From: Ficedula albicollis
Lineage: Eukaryota; Chordata; Aves; Passeriformes; Muscicapidae
DNA: 64,000 nt
Assembly: GCF_000247815.1 (NCBI RefSeq)
Contig: NC_021684.1
Coordinates: forward strand, 10,611,430-10,675,429
Direction: 5' to 3'
The position numbers were made by a program, and so were the translations under genes. Position 1 is the stretch's first letter. Every line of letters starts with the position of its first letter. The notes under the pieces were generated by a model. It did not search any database, was not told the origin of the DNA, and was given only the letters and a program-made list of their open reading frames with translations. Shown here one piece after another: positions 58,241 to 64,000 of this stretch.

Positions 58241-61200
58241 GACACCTGTCAGCATTTTAATATTTCTGCTTGGAATCCACTGTAAAGCAAGTGATGCTCT
58301 CTTTTAGAGAGGAAAATATTTTCCTGGTGTTCCCATAAGTTTTTGATCACACAGCAGTCTCAGTCATCAGTGCTTTCCACATGGCTTTGATGTGTGGAAT
58401 ATCAAATTCACCCTAATCTGATTATTTTCTGGAAAACACAGTGCAGGTGCTTGGAGATTATCACCAGTGAGTTCCTTTAACACCCTGGCAGTGGCAATAC
58501 TTGGGCATAGTCCAAGATTCAGCGTCGTGTCAGTTTGAGTTCTAACTTTAAAACAATTTAATTTAGCACAGCAGATATATGTCCAGTTACTTCAGCACAG
58601 ATGGTGGGGAATAAGTTATAAAGGTGTTGGAATGCTGCCTGAGGCAGGTACCCATATCCTCAGAAACACAGATTGGGTGAAGCAGACAGATCTTTTCCTT
58701 CTTTCAGTTCTAATGTAAGCAGACTAATTATGGTCATGGGGGTGCATCCTGGCCCAGGAATGCCTGCTCCTTAGCAGATGGAGCTACAGCTATGGGCACA
58801 CACGCTTGAGCCCACCCAGGGGTGCTAAGTGGATGGCAGAACTGCATTTTAAGCCTAGTTCAAGGCTGCTCCTGGGGAGAGGCACTGACAGCACTGCCTG
58901 AGCATGCACCTGCATCTCATCCCACACCAATGCAGCATGAGCTGATGTGCTCCAGGCTGAGCCTGCCCACACCCGAGGGCGAGTGCCCACGAGAGATGCT
59001 GTTACACTGCCAGCTGGGTGCTCTCCTCAACAAAACTGTATCCCCTCACTTCCTACATCCATTCACTTGTCAAGAGCAGGCTCATTTTAACACCGTGGAT
59101 TCTAAATTTTCTCTGATGTAATTATTGTTTGACACTGCAGCCTTTCCAAGCACCTTACATAAGGAAAGAGGGAGAATTAAATATGAGAAGCCTAAAAATA
59201 AAACTATTAAAAGGAGGTAGAAGCTGTTTTGTGAGCAGCAGGAACGATGTGGTGCCTCTGGGAAATGGTACATGGAGCCAAAGGAGATGTTCTGCTTTTA
59301 GGCAATCCCTTTTATTGTATTTCAGTCAAGTTCTGCACTTTTCTGAAGTTCTTAGGTGCAGGGCTTTTCGAAATGAGTCTGTTCTTTCTCTGCTCTTGCA
59401 AAAACCACGACTTTCATACCATTTCCCAAGTCAATCTTCTTGAACAGACTGCAGCCAAAATTTCCCTTCCCTAATTAACCTGGAATGGTTTTTGAAGAAG
59501 TTTTAGCCTCAGAGAACATCAAATTTAGCTCTTAGCCTGGAGCCAAGCTCGGGGCTAAAGAACACATGTCATTTTAGGAATTCATGCAGATGCACCTTGA
59601 CATCTGGGATGTGATCTGTCGCTGCACACCTCCCTGCTGAGCTAACAAGCAGGATGGGCACTGCTGATGCTGCAGGTGGAGCTCTAAAGGTTTTTCCCAT
59701 TCATTCCAGCACTTTTGTCCAAGGTATGTAAATAATTGCAGGAGACTTTTTTGATAAATGTGAACCTCGTTTTCCACTCTGGGTTGATTCAGAGGAGAGC
59801 TGCTGCAGTATTTCCTAAGTTATGGTCCCAGAAGGGATGGAGTTCTCCACTGAGCTGTTGTTTACCAGAGCTAACTCCTCTGTCATGTGAAAAGGCAGCC
59901 AAAATAAGTAACATAAGTTTTATTGTGTGATTTTGGAATTATTTTAATAGAGCCTGGTTTACACACATCTGGTGATCAATAAATGCTGAAATGCAGGTAT
60001 GGAGAGAGGGGCTGGAAGGATCATGTGCCTCAAGTCAGGACTGGCCAAGTTTCTTTGCAGTGACTGTAGAAAAGCTGACTGGCTACATTGGGAAAGAACA
60101 GGTGAACATGAAGCAAATATCTTATTTACATCCAGTCTCTTTATGACTTCATGGTTTGGGCCCTCAGCATCTGAGGCATCAGTACCACAGCACTGTGATC
60201 CCTGATGTGTTCTTGAGCTTTCCCTTCTGTAAAGCTGTGACTCATTTTCTCTGTTTACAGGGCACATGGAACAGCAACAGGAAGAGATGTGCCCATGATG
60301 GTGTCTTTCACAGAATCTAATTTAAACTGAAAAAAGGTAAAGTCTTGATGAACTACTTGTGCATCCTGTCCAGAACATTTTTAGGAATAATTGAATATGG
60401 GGGGTTGATGACTTAGAAATGCTGAACCATCACCATTCATTCCTGACATCTCCTTAGGACCCCACTCAGAATAAAAGCAGAAACAATGATGCAAAGCCTT
60501 GAACCCTCAAGACTGAATTTTTGAGAAACTGTCTGTTGTCCAAGAAATATTTGTGAAAAATAACTGGGAGGATAATTTAGACTAGCAATACCTTGTGGAA
60601 AATTGTAGACATCTGGGACACCATTCCTGAGAAGGAGAAAGTAGGCAAATCTGTTATTGTCTGTGACTTACCATTTTTGCTCTGGTAGCTGCTTTTGGTT
60701 TGATGGGGGTTTTGTTAGTTTTTTGGAAAGAATTTATTTAACAAAGAAGATGTACTTTCCCTCTGGGATAAGTAACCTCCCATAATTGCACAACTCCACT
60801 GGTTTTTAATCAAGTCTGTGTGCTCACAGTAAGTGGTCTTTGGTTTTCTGGCCAAACACCAGTATTTGCAAGCTACATGGAAAACCTTTCCTCTGGAGCT
60901 ACACAGCACCATAAGGTTTGCAGTTCCACAGGGGCTGATTTGTGCCAACATGCAGCAGGGCATTGTGTCAAATTCTGCAGAGTATAAGCCTTTCCCCATA
61001 GCAATACAACATGAATTTTCTAGCCATCCTGTAACAAAAACCCTCTGAATACAAAGAAAGGCTGGCTTGGTTTACTGAATTGCCTCTCAAGAGGGAAGGA
61101 AGACAGGGAGCAGAGTGATCTTCTATGCTTGCTTGCCTGTTTGTTCTTAAACCTACTGAGGCCCAGTTAAATAGTAATGCTGTTCAACTCTTCTTTTTGT

Positions 61201-61622
61201 CAATGAACTCCAGCTACTCTCAAGATGTGGTAGTTTCCAGACACGAGGGACACCAGCAGTGTATTTTAAGTCTGACAAAGTCCTAAGAGCTTCCCCATTA
61301 ATTCCTACATGAACACAGCTATAAGCAGCATGAAATTTCCCCCCCAAGCCTATGGCACAAGGTGGAGCCAAGCTGTCATCTCACACAACCTAAGATGACC
61401 CTGGTAGGGCTGCCAAACTTTAGGTCACAGAGCTCCAAAGGGAGCACAGCCCCTGTGCTGAGCTGCTTTCATTGCAGGAGAAGGGCACCAGAGGAGCACA
61501 GAGGAGGACCCTGCCCCACTTTTCCCCTTTTCCAACTAGTTTCTAAAGAGATGATGATGGGAATATTTTTGCCTCAACATTAATAAAATTGAGCAGTTTT
61601 GGCCTGAAATCCCCCAAAGTGT
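58241..61622. other. Unique non-coding sequence
   Basis: No gene, RNA or confident repeat. Patches such as 59100-59215 and 59880-59950 are AT-rich with homeodomain-like cores and could be smaller regulatory pieces. Confidence 0.48.
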
Positions 61623-61805
61623 CATTTTTACTCTACTTTTCTCTTAACTTTAAGGCTTTGGATTTTATTATTAATTACCAATCAACCACTCTGCAGCTGC
61701 AGTACTAGCTTGAGGGACCATTTTTACTCTACTTTTCTCTTAACTTTAAGGCTTTGGATTTTATTATTAATTACCAATCAACCACTCTGCAGCTGCAGTA
61801 CTAGC
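61623..61805. repeat. 87-bp duplicated segment, tandem with a 9-bp spacer
   Basis: 61623-61709 recurs at 61719-61805 with no mismatch seen (offset 96). The copies are separated by a nine-base spacer beginning TTGAGG. Each copy holds a TTATTATTAATTACC core, so a homeodomain-type site has been doubled. Confidence 0.96.
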
Positions 61806-63039
61806 ATTGCCTCCAGAGGCTGTTTAAATTAAACACAGACCTACTGAATAGACCACAAGTGCCAGAAGATCTCTTTTGCAGGGAGAAGAGGGGAGAAACA
61901 GCTTTCCAGTTAACATTGCCAGTGTGTTTCTGAACCAAAGGATGACACCTTTCTGACTTCAGGACATTATTGTCTTTCTCTGGCAGAACATGTGTTCTGA
62001 AAGCCTATAGCTGTGTCATCTTCAAGCTGACATTTCATGGGGACACTGCAAGCAAGGCACAGCCAGCCTGGCTTGGGATTGCACAGGAGACATCCAAGAC
62101 AGTACATGTAATTCAGCTGATATTACAACCATGCCAGAGGCAAGGCTGACTGCAGACCCAGCCAGGGCTCTGTGCAGGTTTGCAGGTGAAGCCAACCAAC
62201 CTTGTGGGTGATGCACAGCCAGGGCAGACCCTGAAGCAGCTGAATTTTTAAACACAGACAGGTTGTGCCTGTGACCCCCTGGATATGTATCATGATAAGT
62301 TTGAACCAGGCCAGGGAAGCTGAGCTGTCCCCATTCCAGTGCCTCTGTAGGATGCACATGGAGATTGTCTGAAGGTTGGGCAGCAGTGGTGCAAGAACAA
62401 GCTCATATCTCATTATCCTGTACCTCATCCAACCCTCCCTGCATCAGCAGAAACACCAGCCAGAAAGAGGGCTCTGGGAAGTCTGAGGGGCTTTGGCAGG
62501 CAGGGCAATCAGTGCCCAGCAGCAGGTCTGTGCTCAGGCTGGTCCCTTCCCACAGTTTGACTGCGTGGCCATCTCCCAGCTCAGCGTGCAAACGGGCTGT
62601 TGGCCAGGCACTGGAGGCTGTTTCGACACATGGATTTATGGTGAGCTCAGGGAGGCTTGGAGGGGGCTGTGGCTGGGAGAGAGTGGCCCCTGGAGGGAGC
62701 AGCAGATGCATTGTGCAGCCCTGCGGTTCTGGGCCAGCATGTCCCTTCCTTGCCTGAGCAGGATAGATGCCACAGAGCAGGAGGCATCAGTCAAACCTTC
62801 TCTCACACACATCCACAGCACTCCCTCCCTCCTGCATGCATTAAACCTTCACTGGAACAGAATTCCACTGCTTTATTCATCCCCCAGGCTGCAAATTCAA
62901 GGAATGCTTGCCAGCCTGGGCTCAAGGGGTTAAGGTGGGTTGTTAACTTCAAAGTTGGGCTCTTTGGGGATCTGAGCAGTGTGGGTCATGGACATCCTTG
63001 CGGGCAGGTCCCTTCTCTCCGTGCTGTGAAGAGCAGATG
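61806..63039. other. Unique non-coding sequence
   Basis: GC-moderate from 62030. Overlapping frames on both strands (62022-63061) have no domain. No RNA or repeat recognised. Confidence 0.48.
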
Positions 63040-63330
63040 TGGCATAAAAACTTCCTTTTAGGGAGGACATGATTAATCTTTGCTTCTTAGAGGATGACAA
63101 ATATATTATATTCGCTGACATGCACACGCATTCTCCTCTGCTGACGGCTGACCCCTGTCTTAATGCCAAGTGTGTGAGATCCAGCTCTGTAAACGAAGAG
63201 GAGAGCTTTGCAAGCTCATTAATGCTTTGAAGTCGCTCATTAGGAGCAGATTCCTCCGGAGCTGGCGAGCACAACACCCTTTGTGAGCATTATTTCATTT
63301 GATATTAATGTGGGTGCTGCAGCTGGAGGC
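63040..63330. other. Candidate conserved non-coding element
   Basis: Contains ACATGATTAATCTTTGC, CAAATATATTATATTCGCTG, GTAAACGAAGAGG, CTCATTAATGC (CATTAATG palindrome), GAAGTCGCTCATTAGG, CTCCGGAGCTGGCGAGC and TTTGATATTAATGTGG. Several CpGs and TAAT cores alternate. Confidence 0.35.
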
Positions 63331-63929
63331 ATCCAGGGATGCTGTGCTGTGATTGTGCACACACAGACCAGCACGGCAGATTGCTGTGGCTGTAATGAGC
63401 AGGGTAAAAAGGGAAAGTTTCTGTCCCCTCTTGTGAATTTTCCTCCTGGCAGCATATGAATAGGTTGACCCAGTCCTCCACTGAGCTGAGGACGTGCAGC
63501 ATTCTCTTATGGGATGTCTGGAATATTTCTGCCTTTCTTCCCACTACCTGTGAAGTTTCTCTGGAGGTCAGAGTGACCCCCCCCCAGACTGAGGAACTCT
63601 GCATCACCCTTTTTTGAGGTCTGGAAGTGTCCCTTTTTGGTGCCTCTCTCCTTTCCATCATCCAATCTGAAGCCCTCCAAGTGGCTCAGCTGCCCCAGGG
63701 TGAAGCAGTGAGCAGTCCCTGTGGAAGAAAGGAGGAAACTGCTCCCACCCTGAAGCAGGACAGCCTGGCTGAGAGCATCTCCAGCAGACAGAATCCTCTG
63801 GTGAAAGGGTCTGTCAGATTTTCTCTGTGTTTATCACACAGAGATAATTCACACATTGCTGTGTGAAGGTGCTGGCCTGAGAACATTGATCATGGCTGAA
63901 TTCAGTAACAGGAACACTCAGGCTCCTGT
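63331..63929. other. Unique non-coding sequence
   Basis: A C run lies at about 63577-63585. No gene, RNA or repeat recognised. Confidence 0.45.
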
Positions 63930-64000
63930 GGCTTAAGGGCTAGAGACCTCCTGCACATGGGCACCTGGGGATTGTGGGTTTGAATCCCGTGAGGCTCAGT
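63930..64000 (+). mobile_element. tRNA-like SINE head or tRNA pseudogene, cut by the window edge
   Basis: An A-box-like segment (TGTGGCTTAAGGGCTAGAGA) is followed by GCACATGGGCACC and GGGGATTGTGGG, and then by TTTGAATCCCG, one change from the B box GTTCGAATCCC. GTGGG and CCCGT around the TTTGAAT loop can pair as a T stem with two wobble pairs. The acceptor ends do not pair well, so this is not a functional tRNA gene. An old tRNA-derived SINE whose body lies beyond the window is the best reading. Confidence 0.5.

Noticed and set aside
63930..64000. Functional tRNA gene
   Set aside because: The B box and T stem are present but the acceptor stem does not pair and the anticodon arm is not well formed; a SINE head or pseudogene fits better.

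Overview
The window looks like non-coding vertebrate nuclear DNA, most likely from a bird. The evidence is two 3'-end fragments of CR1 LINEs with avian-type consensus features (23651-23908 minus, 29754-30005 plus), few other young repeats, no L1 or Alu, and no compact gene layout of the bacterial kind. I found no coding sequence that I can support. Every open frame is short, overlaps frames on the other strand, and shows no recognisable domain, so the window is best read as an intergenic or long-intron stretch. Apparent pairs of identical small ORFs come from tandem DNA duplications.

Layout. 1-2041: microsatellites around a 459-bp assembly gap whose two flanks end in the same 28 bases. 3024-4343: a 660-bp tandem duplication that carries an old CORE/MIR-type SINE in antisense. 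4375-18129: mostly unique sequence with scattered homopolymers, including a 49-nt T run and a G-quadruplex motif. 18130-20069: a 970-bp tandem duplication, identical by eye, followed by two tetranucleotide repeats. 22000-24000: a tRNA-like SINE relic, a pyrimidine tract and a CR1 fragment. 25400-42500: a run of AT-rich, homeodomain-motif-rich blocks that look like conserved non-coding elements, interleaved with ordinary sequence and with two CpG clusters (31510-31600 and 41685-41910). 46200-54730: more such blocks, plus a 94-bp tandem repeat at 50667-50897. 57970-64000: two further blocks, an 87-bp duplicated segment at 61623-61805, and a tRNA-like SINE relic running to the window edge.

How it may work together. 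The density of AT-rich blocks with TAATTA-type sites, octamer-like sites and CpG clusters in a gene-free stretch fits the regulatory landscape of a developmental gene lying outside the window. That is inference: conservation cannot be measured from one sequence, and I cannot name the target gene. The most specific motif-level signal is a triplet of TTTGCAAA palindromes at 29309-29347 with centre spacings of 11 and 20 bp. The most definite structural signals are the local tandem duplications and the overlapping gap flanks, which may be real variation or assembly artefacts. I saw no previously undescribed genetic system.
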